A stretch of DNA of 64,000 nucleotides from Phormidium tanganyikae FI6-MK23 (GCA_019359175.1 JAHHHU010000006.1:62001-126000), one strand, 5' to 3'. Positions 18,624 to 28,077 are shown, counted from the first letter of the stretch. The notes: generated from the sequence alone by a model not told the origin. Program-made: numbers and translations.

Positions 18624-19808
18624 TCAATGATCGCACTCAGAAGCATTCGCTTGATGAGTCATTCTGTCGCTGAGTTGATGAAGATACGCTTCACGCTGCT
18701 GCATTTCTGCGGTTGGTGACAGTCCCGCTGTTGCGAGGATCTTTTTCCAACGGTAAACCCAGTCATGCTTTTGCAATGATCCCACAACGTTATTTAGCCT
18801 AATTCGATCGAGCCGCTCCGGTTGAGCATCAAGATCAGCAATCACCTGCGCGATTTCTGGTGCATTAAATGGCATCGGAATCACCGCATCGTCCCAATCA
18901 AAAGACTGGCGAAAAAGCTCAGATGCTGGGGGACAACCGATCATCACTGTTCCGGCGGCGGCTCCTTCAAAAAAGCGGTAGCCGATTTCTTGATTGCCCT
19001 TCACTTTGGCTGGCTCATCGACACAAGAGTAATTTGCAATGAAATAGCGACTTCGTTTGAGTAGGTTAGCATACATGATTCGATGCTCTTGCGGCTTCAT
19101 TGTCCTTAGATTTGCGGCGGTGTCGTAGTAATAAAAGAAATCTGTGGATTGGCTTAGATTGAGTAACGCCGTGTGAGTAATAGACGATCGCCGTCCGAGT
19201 GATGCTAAGTCGATGCCTCGTTCTGGAAAACTTGGAAACGGACAAAATCTCAGCGTATCGACCCCAAAAGGCAGATACACACAAGGACACTGAGTATAGT
19301 TCGCAATCTCGTTTGTGCTATTGTTCGTGACCAAATAGATGGCATCAAAATGCTTCAAGGGTTCCAACAAATAAAGACGATTTTGCAGCCATTCGTCGTT
19401 GTTCCAGGATTCCATGATGTAGCAAATCGCCTTCTTGCACCGACTGCGCCAGTTTTTCAGCGATTTTAATGCTTGTAGCTCAAAAATATTTCTGAACACT
19501 ACAAAAAATAAATCATAGTGGTGTTCAAGCTCTTGCACAGCATTAAATCCGGGTGTAATCCAGTTCGATAAACGTCGCGATCGCGTAATTTGATAAGCAG
19601 TCGTGTAAACCTGACGGGAGAGATCAGGAGAACGCTCATAGGTCAACAAGTCAGCATGATCAAATTCGCGAATCAGGTCTTCGATCTCATAGATTGCGGC
19701 ATCGGTGACGCGATCACGGGTTTTACGAGCGGATAACAAACAAACACGGGCTAATTGTTTTGTTTCAGTCTCCGCACAGGCTAATCTATCTTCTACAACC
19801 AAGCTCAT
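18624..19808 (-). CDS. Glycosyltransferase-like protein of the polysaccharide locus
   Basis: A 394-residue cytoplasmic protein resembling GT-B glycosyltransferases, without a close family call. The second half has NSTNEIANYTQCPCVYLPFGVDTLRF and, near residue 300, GYRFFEGAAAGTVMIG, which fits the acidic/Gly donor-binding motif of group 1 transferases. The N-terminal half (ARKTRDRVTDAAIYEIEDLI, LFFVVFRNIFELQAL) is divergent. It sits between the priming transferase and the flippase fusion, so it likely adds an early sugar. Gaps to its neighbours are 52 and 86 bases, in line with one transcript. Glycosyltransferase activity is inferred; the sugar is unknown. Confidence 0.7.
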   Translation of the reverse strand: MSLVVEDRLACAETETKQLARVCLLSARKTRDRVTDAAIYEIEDLIREFDHADLLTYERSPDLSRQVYTTAYQITRSRRLSNWITPGFNAVQELEHHYDLFFVVFRNIFELQALKSLKNWRSRCKKAICYIMESWNNDEWLQNRLYLLEPLKHFDAIYLVTNNSTNEIANYTQCPCVYLPFGVDTLRFCPFPSFPERGIDLASLGRRSSITHTALLNLSQSTDFFYYYDTAANLRTMKPQEHRIMYANLLKRSRYFIANYSCVDEPAKVKGNQEIGYRFFEGAAAGTVMIGCPPASELFRQSFDWDDAVIPMPFNAPEIAQVIADLDAQPERLDRIRLNNVVGSLQKHDWVYRWKKILATAGLSPTAEMQQREAYLHQLSDRMTHQANASECDH

Positions 19809-19894
19809 CGTCTCTATCTACTCGTTACCGGGTTAACTCACATTGCTCAATGGATGCACCGTTCGCACACAGCCAGACGTACAAAATCGGAGAG

Positions 19895-21370
19895 CTAATA
19901 TGCGCCAGTTTTCTGGAGCACAACCCTCACCGTCTGTAAGATGATTTTTAAGTCCAGCCAAAGCGACCAATCTTTGATGTAAACCATGTCCAATCTGAGA
20001 ACTTCGTCAAAGTTGTCGATCTCCGATCGACCCGAAACTTGCCACATTCCGGTGATTCCAGGCAAAACGGCGTGGCGGATGAAATCATGTTCTGAGAACT
20101 TCTCGACATCTCGCATTGGGAGCGGTCGAGGACCCACAAAACTCATCTCACCAAACAACACATTGAACACCTGCGGCAGTTCGTCCAGGCTATAACGGCG
20201 CAAGAATTTACCCACACGAGTCACGCGGGGATCGTCTTTCATCTTGAAGAGAACGCCATCGCGATTTTCGTTCTGGCTTTCTAGTTCTCGTTGTAGTTCA
20301 GCCGCGTTGATGACCATGGTGCGGAATTTCCAGACGCTAAACGGGCGATTTTGTAAGCCAATGCGCGTTTGGCGAAAGAAAATCGGTCCTGGAGAATCTA
20401 GCTTAATCAGAATGGCGATCGCCAAGTAAACCGGGAAAGTCAACAACAAAAACAGAACAGACGCGAGAAAATCAAAACCGCGTTTTACCTGAAACTCAAT
20501 TCCAGCGATCGTAGGAGGGGCAAACGTTGCTGTGTAGAGTTCTGGAAGCTGCCAAACCTGTGAATTAGAGGAACAGATATTGCTAGACAACAAAACACAG
20601 ATGTGAAGCGTGATGCCTGCATTGCGAAGATCCCAGTAGATCAGCATCAATTCTCTTGCAGGAAACTGGGCGCACAAAAAGACCTCAGAAACTCCTAATC
20701 GGCACAGACGCTGAATAGCTGCTGCGCGGTTTTCGTCGCTGAGTTGCTGCGGGTCATTCCATCCCGCTACCGTATAGTGAGGTTTTCGCCCTAGCACGGG
20801 AACGACTCGCTTCGCTTGATCCGGTTGACAGAAGATGAAAACAGGATGGCGAACTGTTCCAATTTTCCGTGCGCCCTGAATGGCAAGATCGATCGAGAAT
20901 CGACTCAACAGCACAAAGACTAAGCCCAGAAATACAAACCAAGCAAATGGAATAAGCGAATGGGCTTCTGATGGATCTGGAACTAAAGTGGTTAACGCGA
21001 TCGCACCATCCACCAGCAGGAGTGTTGTGATCAGCTTGGTCGAATCGCGCCAGGAGTCACCTTCTCGATAAAGTCCAACTACGGCGAAAATGCCGATCGT
21101 CAAAAGCGCTGTAGGGGTAAAGGAGATGACTCGTTCATGAACGTGGAGAGAAACGCTTAAATCGGTTCCGCTCACCTGCGCTATCCGCCACGCCAGAAAT
21201 AGCATTGAAAAATCAAGCGCTAGCAGAATCAAGATACGCAGCCAACCAATGACGCTTCCCTGACGAAACTGATAAGAGACAGGAGATCGTAAATCTCTTG
21301 CTCGTTGTGTATTCGAGGGCGGTAAGGCGCGATTGAATGATTCCGCCGGAGGAGAAACTTGAGAAGCCAT
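19895..21370 (-). CDS. Polyprenyl glycosylphosphotransferase (WbaP/WcaJ-type)
   Basis: A 491-residue initiating enzyme that moves a sugar 1-phosphate from a nucleotide sugar to undecaprenyl phosphate. Four to five helices lie between residues 40 and 165, followed by a CoA-binding-like soluble region (about 175-290). The catalytic bacterial sugar transferase domain starts at KRGFD (296), has the re-entrant helix LDSPGPIFFRQTRIG, and then KFRTM (348-352), DELPQVFNVLFGEMSFVGPRP and GITGMWQVSGRS. It is the first gene of the minus-strand arm and so starts both the transcript and repeat-unit synthesis. Glucose-1-P or galactose-1-P is the usual donor, not determined here. Confidence 0.93.
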   Translation of the reverse strand: MASQVSPPAESFNRALPPSNTQRARDLRSPVSYQFRQGSVIGWLRILILLALDFSMLFLAWRIAQVSGTDLSVSLHVHERVISFTPTALLTIGIFAVVGLYREGDSWRDSTKLITTLLLVDGAIALTTLVPDPSEAHSLIPFAWFVFLGLVFVLLSRFSIDLAIQGARKIGTVRHPVFIFCQPDQAKRVVPVLGRKPHYTVAGWNDPQQLSDENRAAAIQRLCRLGVSEVFLCAQFPARELMLIYWDLRNAGITLHICVLLSSNICSSNSQVWQLPELYTATFAPPTIAGIEFQVKRGFDFLASVLFLLLTFPVYLAIAILIKLDSPGPIFFRQTRIGLQNRPFSVWKFRTMVINAAELQRELESQNENRDGVLFKMKDDPRVTRVGKFLRRYSLDELPQVFNVLFGEMSFVGPRPLPMRDVEKFSEHDFIRHAVLPGITGMWQVSGRSEIDNFDEVLRLDMVYIKDWSLWLDLKIILQTVRVVLQKTGAY

Positions 21371-22121
21371 AAGTGTCTGAATCTCGCAGAAATGGAAATC
21401 AAAATAAATATTTCAGGAACATATCGTTGCACCACCAGCAGAGTAGTGAGGCAATTTTTCAGTAGAGATGCACAAACTTGCCTATCGGAACCACCCTAAT
21501 CACCTTGAGAAGTAGTCTTGTCAGTCTAAACACTCGGTCAATCTGGACATTTATAGCGACTCCGAATATATACAGAGGATTAGAGTAGCTTTCCTTGAGT
21601 ATCGTCGTTGGAGCGAATCTTAATATAGTTAGACCTAAGTAGCCAAGCAGACTCCACCCGGTTTTACATAAGCTTCACGCAGAAGCGATATAAAAAGGAC
21701 ACGACTCCATAGTTTTACGCAGATTGAGCTTCATGCTCTAATTTAGAATCTAGTCGTACTTTATACTTCCAACACTGGCTCAATCGCCAGGGCAGAATTC
21801 GTAGATGTTCTGCTGCTGCTGAATCTTGATCGGCTCAATTCATTACAGTCTGCGGTCTTCAGAGTTCGGATAATCTGAGGGATTAGATTTTCATATTCGA
21901 TGAAAAATAAATACTGAGGATGTTGAGTTTTCAGTTTTACTTTTGTTTTATCTAATTCTACCGAGACGACGAATATTCGTCCTGCCGCTAATTTCATTGA
22001 TTTCACGGTTTCACTTCTCTTAAAGGAAAGATGAACTTGCGAAAAACTGCTTGATTTATACTGAGGAAATTATCTAGACTCCACCTACGTTTAATGTCAC
22101 AGCAAGACGAGACCTGATCAC
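21371..22121. other. 751-bp divergent intergenic region of the polysaccharide locus
   Basis: No supported gene lies here. The stretch is AT-rich compared with its flanks and must hold the promoters for both arms. It contains a perfect 14-bp palindrome GACGAATATTCGTC at 21968-21981, a possible operator. A GTG-initiated minus-strand frame of 81 codons (22006 to 21761) has a weak upstream GAGAAG, but its composition gives no family and I do not call it. No clear -35/-10 pair stood out. Confidence 0.4.
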
Positions 22122-23180
22122 ATGAAAGTATTGATTACTGGCTCTAGTGGCTTGATTGGTTCGGAAGCGGTGGAGTACTACGATCGCGCCGGACATCAGG
22201 TAATCGGAATCGACAACAACATGAGAGCCAAGTTTTTTGGCGCTCAGGGCGATACACTTTGGAATCTCAAGCGACTGCAAAGCCGTACCGCTCAGTTTGA
22301 GCATTACAGCATCGATATTCGAGATCGTGAGAGTGTCTTCGAGCTGTTTCAAGCACATTCGTTTGCTCTAATCATCCACTGTGCAGCGCAGCCCTCGCAC
22401 GACAAAGCTTGTCAAATTCCCCTGTTAGATTTTGAGGTAAACGCGCTCGGAACAGTCAATCTACTCGAAGCAACGCGCCAGTTTTGCCCAGAGGCAGTAT
22501 TCATTCACATGAGTACGAACAAAGTATACGGCGATTCGCCTAACGAAATCCCTCGAACCGAGCTAGAGAAGCGGTATGACTATGCAAACGCTGAGGACTT
22601 TCACGGTGTTGCTGAAACCTGCCGCATCGATCGAACCCTGCATTCGCTCTTTGGCGCTTCCAAGACCGCAGCCGATGTCGTCGCGCAGGAGTACGGTCGA
22701 TATTTTGGTATGAAAGTCGGTGTGTTTCGCGGCGGTTGTCTCACTGGTCCTTCGCATTCAGGGGTTGAGTTGCACGGATTCTTGTCGTACTTAGTCAAAG
22801 TCGCGCTGACCGGAGGAACCTACAAAGTCTTTGGTTATCAAGGGAAGCAAGTCCGCGACAACATTCATAGCTATGACGTGATTCAAGCGTTTGAGGCGTT
22901 TCGTCACAGTCCAAAACCTGGAGAAGTCTATAACTTGGGTGGTGGACGCGAAAACAGTGTTTCAGTGTTAGAAGCTTTTGACTGGGTTGAGTCCATCAGT
23001 GGTCGAAAAGTGAATTGGGTGTATGTCGATCAGAATCGGATTGGTGATCACATTTGCTATATCTCTGACTTACGCAAAATGAAAGCCGATTTTCCGGATT
23101 GGTCGATTACGCGCAGTTTGTCCAACATCTTTGAAGAGATGGTTGCGGCAGAAGTCGAGCGACTGGCAGTGACAGTCTAA
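22122..23180 (+). CDS. NAD-dependent nucleotide-sugar epimerase (CDP-paratose 2-epimerase-like)
   Basis: A 352-residue extended short-chain dehydrogenase. The Rossmann motif TGSSGLIG (6-13) binds NAD, and STNKVYG (131-137) supplies the active-site Thr/Ser region. The segments [11 protein letters not shown] and [22 protein letters not shown] match the group usually labelled CDP-paratose 2-epimerase. Where the catalytic YxxxK is expected the protein reads FGASK, with F177 and K181, so the proton-donating Tyr appears replaced. It opens the plus-strand arm and probably supplies or modifies a nucleotide sugar for the polysaccharide. The next gene is 248 bases away, in a stretch with no visible gene. 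Confidence 0.85.
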   Translation: MKVLITGSSGLIGSEAVEYYDRAGHQVIGIDNNMRAKFFGAQGDTLWNLKRLQSRTAQFEHYSIDIRDRESVFELFQAHSFALIIHCAAQPSHDKACQIPLLDFEVNALGTVNLLEATRQFCPEAVFIHMSTNKVYGDSPNEIPRTELEKRYDYANAEDFHGVAETCRIDRTLHSLFGASKTAADVVAQEYGRYFGMKVGVFRGGCLTGPSHSGVELHGFLSYLVKVALTGGTYKVFGYQGKQVRDNIHSYDVIQAFEAFRHSPKPGEVYNLGGGRENSVSVLEAFDWVESISGRKVNWVYVDQNRIGDHICYISDLRKMKADFPDWSITRSLSNIFEEMVAAEVERLAVTV

Positions 23181-23428
23181 TTTCTCGATCGAGGGAAACA
23201 GTTAAACGCTACAGCATCTACAACAATTGCACTGCAACTTAAGAGCTGGTGCGAATCCGAGCAGAATCCCTTGCACAAAATGGTTTGACTGCTCATTAGC
23301 TAGGATTTGGGGTTGCAAATTCTTTTGGAGCGATGCCCTGCTTTGAAGCTTGCGTAGCAATTGCTCCTGCAATCTTGTCGTGCTGCATAAGTCAAATTAC
23401 AACGCTGTGAAGGTTAAGGTGCTTATTT

Positions 23429-24790
23429 ATGTCAGAACTGTATGCGATGCAATCTATGACAAGTTCAAGGCAGCCGAGAGATCACGATCGATTTATGATC
23501 TTTGATCTTGATGCTCGTGGTCATCATCCAGGCTACATTCAGCACTTAATTCGGTATTGGTGCGACCATGATCTTCCTGGGCATCTAGATGTGCTAGTTT
23601 CGCAAAAATTTGTGCAGCGGCACCCGAATATTGTTGACATCGCGACCAACCATCCCAAAATTCGGTTTGTGACGATCACCAAGGTTGAGCAAGCGAAGCT
23701 ATTCGATAGTGATGCGTTAGCGGATTCATTCAAAGGTCGGATTATTCGCGCTTTTCAAGAATGGCGGTTGTTACGCAGGTATGCAGTTTCGCTAGGTACG
23801 ACTCACATTCTGTTGATGTATCTCGATAAGATCCTGCTGCGCTTGGCGTTTGGTGTGAAACTTCCCTGTGCGGTGAGCGCTATTTATTTCCGTCCGTTGC
23901 TGCACTATGCTTTCTTTCCAAACTATAGCCTTGAAGGAAAGGAAGGATTTTGGCAGTGGCGCGATCGAGTCTGTCTGGCGCGATTCTTACCCCAGCGCAA
24001 GCTGCAAACGCTGTTCTGTCTCGATCAGTTTGCAGCCGATTACATCAATCAAGTGTATGGCACCACAAAAGCCGTTCATCTTGCTGATCCAGTCCAGCGC
24101 TATGCTCATGCGGATACTGAAGCTGAACAACTAAAAACTCGCTTAGGAATTGAGCCAGATCGCAGCGTGTTTCTGATGTTTGGAGCCTTGGAAAACGATC
24201 GCAAAGGATTGAGTCAAACCTTAGATGCGATCGAACACTTGCCACCTGCATTGTGTCGGCGGATGACGATTGTTCTCGCTGGGACAATCACGCCCGAAAA
24301 ACGTAGGGAACTCGACGCGCGAATCGCTCAAGTGACTCAAACTTACCCGATTCAGATTGTGACTCAGTACGAATTTGTTCCGGATGAAGCGATTCATCCT
24401 TACTTTCAAATGTCTGATGTCATTTTAGTTCCCTATCAGCGTCACATTGGCATGAGTGCGATCTTAGTCCGCGCGGCTGCGGCTCAAAAACCTGTACTTG
24501 CCTCAGATTTTGGCGTGACCGGAGAACTGACTCGACGCTATCAGTTGGGATTAGCGATCGATGCTGCTTCACCCGAAGCCATTAGTAAAGCCATGATGCG
24601 CTTTTTGCTCGAAATTCCCAATGAGTTGTGCAACCCAGTCAAGCAAAAGCAGTTTGCCGATCGCAATACGGCTGACCAATTCGCCAGCCAGATCTTTCAG
24701 GCTTTGTACGACACCCGTTCTCGTGATGGTCGCAAGTTTGCAAACCCCCTATCTGATTCCGCGCAACTCAGCCAATCCTATAGACCATGA
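23429..24790 (+). CDS. GT4-type glycosyltransferase
   Basis: A 453-residue GT-B glycosyltransferase. The first half starts DHDRFMIFDLDARGHHPGYIQHL, a Gly-rich acceptor-domain start. The second half contains FLMFGALENDRKGLSQTLDAI and DVILVPYQRHIGMSAILVRAAAAQKPVLASDFG, the donor-binding region. A later in-frame ATG (residue 7 or 10) could be the true start, since no strong ribosome-binding site is seen before 23429. Its stop overlaps the start of the WecG-type gene (ATGA), so both probably work on the same repeat unit in the cytoplasm. The sugar is unknown. Confidence 0.82.
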   Translation: MSELYAMQSMTSSRQPRDHDRFMIFDLDARGHHPGYIQHLIRYWCDHDLPGHLDVLVSQKFVQRHPNIVDIATNHPKIRFVTITKVEQAKLFDSDALADSFKGRIIRAFQEWRLLRRYAVSLGTTHILLMYLDKILLRLAFGVKLPCAVSAIYFRPLLHYAFFPNYSLEGKEGFWQWRDRVCLARFLPQRKLQTLFCLDQFAADYINQVYGTTKAVHLADPVQRYAHADTEAEQLKTRLGIEPDRSVFLMFGALENDRKGLSQTLDAIEHLPPALCRRMTIVLAGTITPEKRRELDARIAQVTQTYPIQIVTQYEFVPDEAIHPYFQMSDVILVPYQRHIGMSAILVRAAAAQKPVLASDFGVTGELTRRYQLGLAIDAASPEAISKAMMRFLLEIPNELCNPVKQKQFADRNTADQFASQIFQALYDTRSRDGRKFANPLSDSAQLSQSYRP

Positions 24791-25581
24791 CTCCTGCAAC
24801 TTCTCTCGACAAACAATTCGAGGAAATCGTCCTCCTAAACACCCGGTTTCATAAGCTTACTGTCCACGATTTGATCGCATCGATTGTTCAAGCTGCTAAG
24901 TCAAGCGAAAAAACGACCATTGCTCATGTCAATGTGCGGGGTATGAATTTCGCCTGCTCAATGCCTTGGTATCGTCGCTTTATCAATCAGGCGAATTTGG
25001 TCTTCTGTGACGGATTCGGAGTGCTGCTTGGGGCGAAACTCAATGGGCATAAAGTGTGTTCCTGCCATCGCATGACTTGTCCCGACTACATTGAATCCTT
25101 AGCAAAAGCCTGCGAGCAGCAAGGGGTTTCATTGTTTTTGTTAGCGGGTGAACCTGGCGTAACGGATCGCGCGATCGCGAAGCTTACTGCGATCGCGCCG
25201 AATCTGAAAATTCAAGGTCATCATGGCTATTTTGCAAAAATCGGAGCCGAAAACGATGCAGTGATCGAGCAGATTAACCGCTTCCAGCCTGATGTTTTGT
25301 ACGTTGGGTTTGGAATGCCGCTGCAAGAACGCTGGATCGCAGACAACTACGATCGCGTTGATACTCGCGTCTTTTTGCCACTTGGAGCCTGCCTCGACTT
25401 TTATACAGGGGCAGTGTATCGCGGACCGCAATGGTTGACCGATTTAGGATTTGAGTGGTTAACGCGACTGATCACAAAACCCGGTCAACTCTGGCAGCGC
25501 TACATTTTGGGCAATCCTCTCTTTCTGAGCCGAATCTTGATTGAGTCTTTTAGAAGACATCTTGGTTTTAGTAAGTCCTAG
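24787..25581 (+). CDS. WecG/TagA/CpsF-family (GT26) glycosyltransferase
   Basis: A 264-residue GT26 enzyme. Family landmarks are HVNVRGMNFACSMPWYRRFINQANLVFCDGFGVL with the conserved Asp D75, GVSLFLLAGEPGVTDRAIAKL, VLYVGFGMPLQERWI, and the C-terminal GFEWLTRLITKPGQLWQRY that contacts the membrane. Family members transfer ManNAc or ManNAcA from UDP onto a lipid-linked GlcNAc; the donor here is not proven. It is translationally coupled to the previous glycosyltransferase by a four-base overlap. Length is typical of the family. Confidence 0.92.
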   Translation: MTPATSLDKQFEEIVLLNTRFHKLTVHDLIASIVQAAKSSEKTTIAHVNVRGMNFACSMPWYRRFINQANLVFCDGFGVLLGAKLNGHKVCSCHRMTCPDYIESLAKACEQQGVSLFLLAGEPGVTDRAIAKLTAIAPNLKIQGHHGYFAKIGAENDAVIEQINRFQPDVLYVGFGMPLQERWIADNYDRVDTRVFLPLGACLDFYTGAVYRGPQWLTDLGFEWLTRLITKPGQLWQRYILGNPLFLSRILIESFRRHLGFSKS

Positions 25582-25666
25582 CGTTAGACCATTCTGAGCT
25601 TTTCAATCTATCCCGTTTTTCATTGGCATCAATCTACTAATTTCTGTGTTCTTCGATGAGGTTTCT

Positions 25667-26617
25667 ATGTTACTTTCTCAGTCCCCAAGCACGATCAAAG
25701 TTATCCGGGAGCCGTTTCCCTACATCATTATTGACAACCTGCTTGATGATGATCTCGCGCATCAAGTCGAGCATGAATTTCCCAAGCTAGAAGAAATGCC
25801 CCGTCACTCTCCCGACTATCAGTTGTTAGATGGGTGGCACTCGAATCCGCATGATGCAGCGCTTGCCCATCGTCCAGGTCTAAAACGCCTATTTAAACTG
25901 CTCGAATCATCGGAGTTCAGAGCGCAGTTGGGCGAAGTGTTCGGGGTTGAGCAGCCTTTGTTTTGTGATCCAGAGTATCAAGGAGCCGGATTGTTAGCGG
26001 CGAAGAAAGGAGGAGTTCATAAAATCCACCGCGATCGCAATCGCCATCTAACCACGCATTTCTATCGGCGTTTAACCTTACTCGTTTACTTCAACATCGG
26101 TTGGCAGCAGGGGTATGGCGGTGAACTGAATTTGTGGGACAAGAAGATCCGGGAAAACGTTACTCTGCCGCCGCTGTTCAACCGCTGTGTCGTATTTGAG
26201 AACACGCGGCACGCTTTTCACAGTGTCTCTGATGTGAATTTGCCGGAGGGAATGATCCGTAAAGCCGTTAACTTCTATTACTACACCGAGCATCCTGCTC
26301 CTTCTGAGCGACACACGCACGTTCATGATACTGAGTTCTTTGCCTCGCCCGGAGAGAAGCTCAAGTTTTGGCGGTATGTTGCGACTACCCGCTTTCCGTT
26401 GCTCTTGATAGATACTGCGATCAATCGCAACGAGTTCGCCTCGAAGTTTCTTCAAAAGAGTGGAATACGATCGACTTCTCTCCGATTAGCAGCCGCATTC
26501 TTCAAGGCGACTTCTCCAGCAAAATACCAGAAGCTCATGCGATCAGGTCGATGGAACCTATCCCAGAAGCCCAATCCCAAACTGATTCAATACTGGAAGG
26601 ACTACAACAGGGCATAA
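25667..26617 (+). CDS. 2-oxoglutarate/Fe(II)-dependent oxygenase (prolyl-4-hydroxylase-like)
   Basis: A 316-residue protein with a double-stranded beta-helix oxygenase domain in residues about 15-210. The iron ligands are H121 and D123 (KIHRDRN) and H185 (HAFHSV), and R199 is placed to bind 2-oxoglutarate. GYGGELNLWD is the conserved central strand. A C-terminal 100-residue basic helical tail has no recognisable domain. The frame is open from GTG 25646, but ATG 25667 is chosen because GATGAGG lies just upstream. Its place in the polysaccharide arm suggests hydroxylation of a sugar, lipid carrier or protein, which is inference only. Confidence 0.8.
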   Translation: MLLSQSPSTIKVIREPFPYIIIDNLLDDDLAHQVEHEFPKLEEMPRHSPDYQLLDGWHSNPHDAALAHRPGLKRLFKLLESSEFRAQLGEVFGVEQPLFCDPEYQGAGLLAAKKGGVHKIHRDRNRHLTTHFYRRLTLLVYFNIGWQQGYGGELNLWDKKIRENVTLPPLFNRCVVFENTRHAFHSVSDVNLPEGMIRKAVNFYYYTEHPAPSERHTHVHDTEFFASPGEKLKFWRYVATTRFPLLLIDTAINRNEFASKFLQKSGIRSTSLRLAAAFFKATSPAKYQKLMRSGRWNLSQKPNPKLIQYWKDYNRA

Positions 26618-26690
26618 TTCTGGTTCTGTTGCAAAAAGAGTGAGGTGGCTTGCGAGAATGACAGATTGTGTTGTTCTCGCAGGTCTGTTA

Positions 26691-26863
26691 ACTGGCGAGT
26701 TCGATAGAAGTGGTTCGCTTCGGTTGTAACTCCGGGAAGCCCCCTAAATCCCCCATTCTGGGAGACTTTGAATCGGAATCTTTGGCTTGAAGTCCCCCAG
26801 AATGGGGGATTTAGGGGGCAGAAGCCGTCAACACCGGAGCGAGAGAACCCGTCGAACTGGCGT
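26691..26863. mobile_element. MITE-like element, copy A (173 bp) with 7-bp target duplication
   Basis: Non-coding element flanked on both sides by TCTGTTA (26684-26690 and 26864-26870). The ends are ACTGGCGAGTTCGA and the inverse of GTCGAACTGGCGT. Inside lies a long palindrome: 30-base arms at 26739-26768 and 26790-26819 matching 29/30, starting GCCCCCTAAATCCCCC, around a 21-base spacer. Each arm contains a mini-hairpin CCCCC-ATTCT-GGG(G/A)G. It fills the gap 26618-26928 between the oxygenase and the GH10 gene. No transposase is encoded, so movement would depend on an enzyme made elsewhere. Confidence 0.75.
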
Positions 26864-26928
26864 TCTGTTAACTGACGAGTTAACCGCAGAAGAGTATCCG
26901 ATCGGGGTTCGATTTTTAGGAGGCACGT

Positions 26929-28077
26929 ATGACCCTTTCTAGGCGACGAACATTACAACTCGGTTTAGGTGCGTTCGCCAGTGCAGGCTGTGCGGGAATG
27001 CACAACCCTGGTGAAGCATCGAACGATCCGCCGCAAAATTTTTCGGTTAGCGGACAGATGCAATTAAAGCAGCGAGCAGCAGCCAAAGGACTAATCTACG
27101 GAGCAGCAGGAAGCTACCCGTCGCTGTCTCAGAACCCGGAGTATGCCAAGCTGTTTGCTCAAGCCTGCGGCATCTTAGTCACAGAAAACGAATTGAAATG
27201 GTTAGCGCTGCGTCCTGAACCCGATTGCTATGACTTTACGAAAAGCGATTGGCTTGCTCAATTTGCCCAACAGAATGGATTGCTGTTTCGGGGACATACG
27301 CTTGCTTGGAATCAGGCAAACCCAGATTGGTTAAAGCAAGTTTCTCGACAAGATGCTGAGAAAGTTTTGACTCAGCATATCAGCACCGTGGTCAAGCACT
27401 ACGCTGGGAAAATTCATTCTTGGGACGTGGTGAACGAAGCGATCGCAGGTGTACTGAGTGAGCGATCGGACGGACTGCAAACTTCACCCTGGCTAGCACT
27501 GCTCGATAAGGAGTACATTGATATCGCTTTTCGAGCGGCTGCGGCGGCCGATCCTAAAGCTTTGCTCGTTTACAACGATACTGCACTCGACTACGACACC
27601 CCTGAAGACAACAGAACTAGATCGGCAGTCCTTGACTTACTGCAATCGCTCAAATCCCGCAATGTTCCGGTTCAAGCGCTCGGCATTCAAGCGCATTTGG
27701 AAGCTGCGGAAACGCGGTTTAACGCGAAAAAATTGAGGCAATTTCTCAGCGAGATTGCGAGTATGGGTCTCAAAATTTTGATCACAGAATTGGATGTTAG
27801 CGATCGCGGTCTGCCCGGAGATATCGCGATGCGCGATCGTGCGGTCGCTCATGCGTATGAAGAATACCTCTCGGTTGTTTTGGATGAACCTGCGGTGATT
27901 GCGGTGTTAACCTGGGGGATCAGCGATCGCTATACTTGGCTTGCCGATTTTGCGCCTCGGAGCGATGGTCAGCCAGTACGGACGCTGCCATATACGGATG
28001 ATTTGCGTCCTAAGCTAGCGTGGAATGCGATCGCGCGGGCGTTTGATGGCGCACCCAAGCGGAGTGCTTCAATTTGA
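26929..28077 (+). CDS. Exported GH10 glycosidase (endo-1,4-beta-xylanase family)
   Basis: A 382-residue glycoside hydrolase family 10 protein. The acid/base is E170 (WDVVNEA) and the nucleophile E287 (ITELDVS). The substrate residues TENELKW (85-91), GHTLAW (122-127) and H256 are also present. After GHTLAW the sequence is NQAN, where xylanases usually have H-x-Q, so the -1/-2 subsites differ. The N-terminus has a twin-arginine motif (SRRRTLQ, 4-10) and a hydrophobic stretch ending ASAGC, possibly a weak lipobox at C21; export by Tat is inferred. AGGAGG stands 6 bases before the ATG. It likely trims or releases the polysaccharide made by the locus. Confidence 0.88.
   Translation: MTLSRRRTLQLGLGAFASAGCAGMHNPGEASNDPPQNFSVSGQMQLKQRAAAKGLIYGAAGSYPSLSQNPEYAKLFAQACGILVTENELKWLALRPEPDCYDFTKSDWLAQFAQQNGLLFRGHTLAWNQANPDWLKQVSRQDAEKVLTQHISTVVKHYAGKIHSWDVVNEAIAGVLSERSDGLQTSPWLALLDKEYIDIAFRAAAAADPKALLVYNDTALDYDTPEDNRTRSAVLDLLQSLKSRNVPVQALGIQAHLEAAETRFNAKKLRQFLSEIASMGLKILITELDVSDRGLPGDIAMRDRAVAHAYEEYLSVVLDEPAVIAVLTWGISDRYTWLADFAPRSDGQPVRTLPYTDDLRPKLAWNAIARAFDGAPKRSASI

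Noticed and set aside
21761-22006. 81-codon minus-strand frame in the polysaccharide intergenic region
   Set aside because: GTG start, weak ribosome-binding site, no recognisable family and Ser-rich tail; it may be chance in a long gap.
26739-26819. Possible CRISPR repeat or simple transcription terminator
   Set aside because: Only two arms with one spacer, no array and no cas genes. A terminator role is possible, but the outer terminal repeats and 7-bp duplications point to a mobile element.
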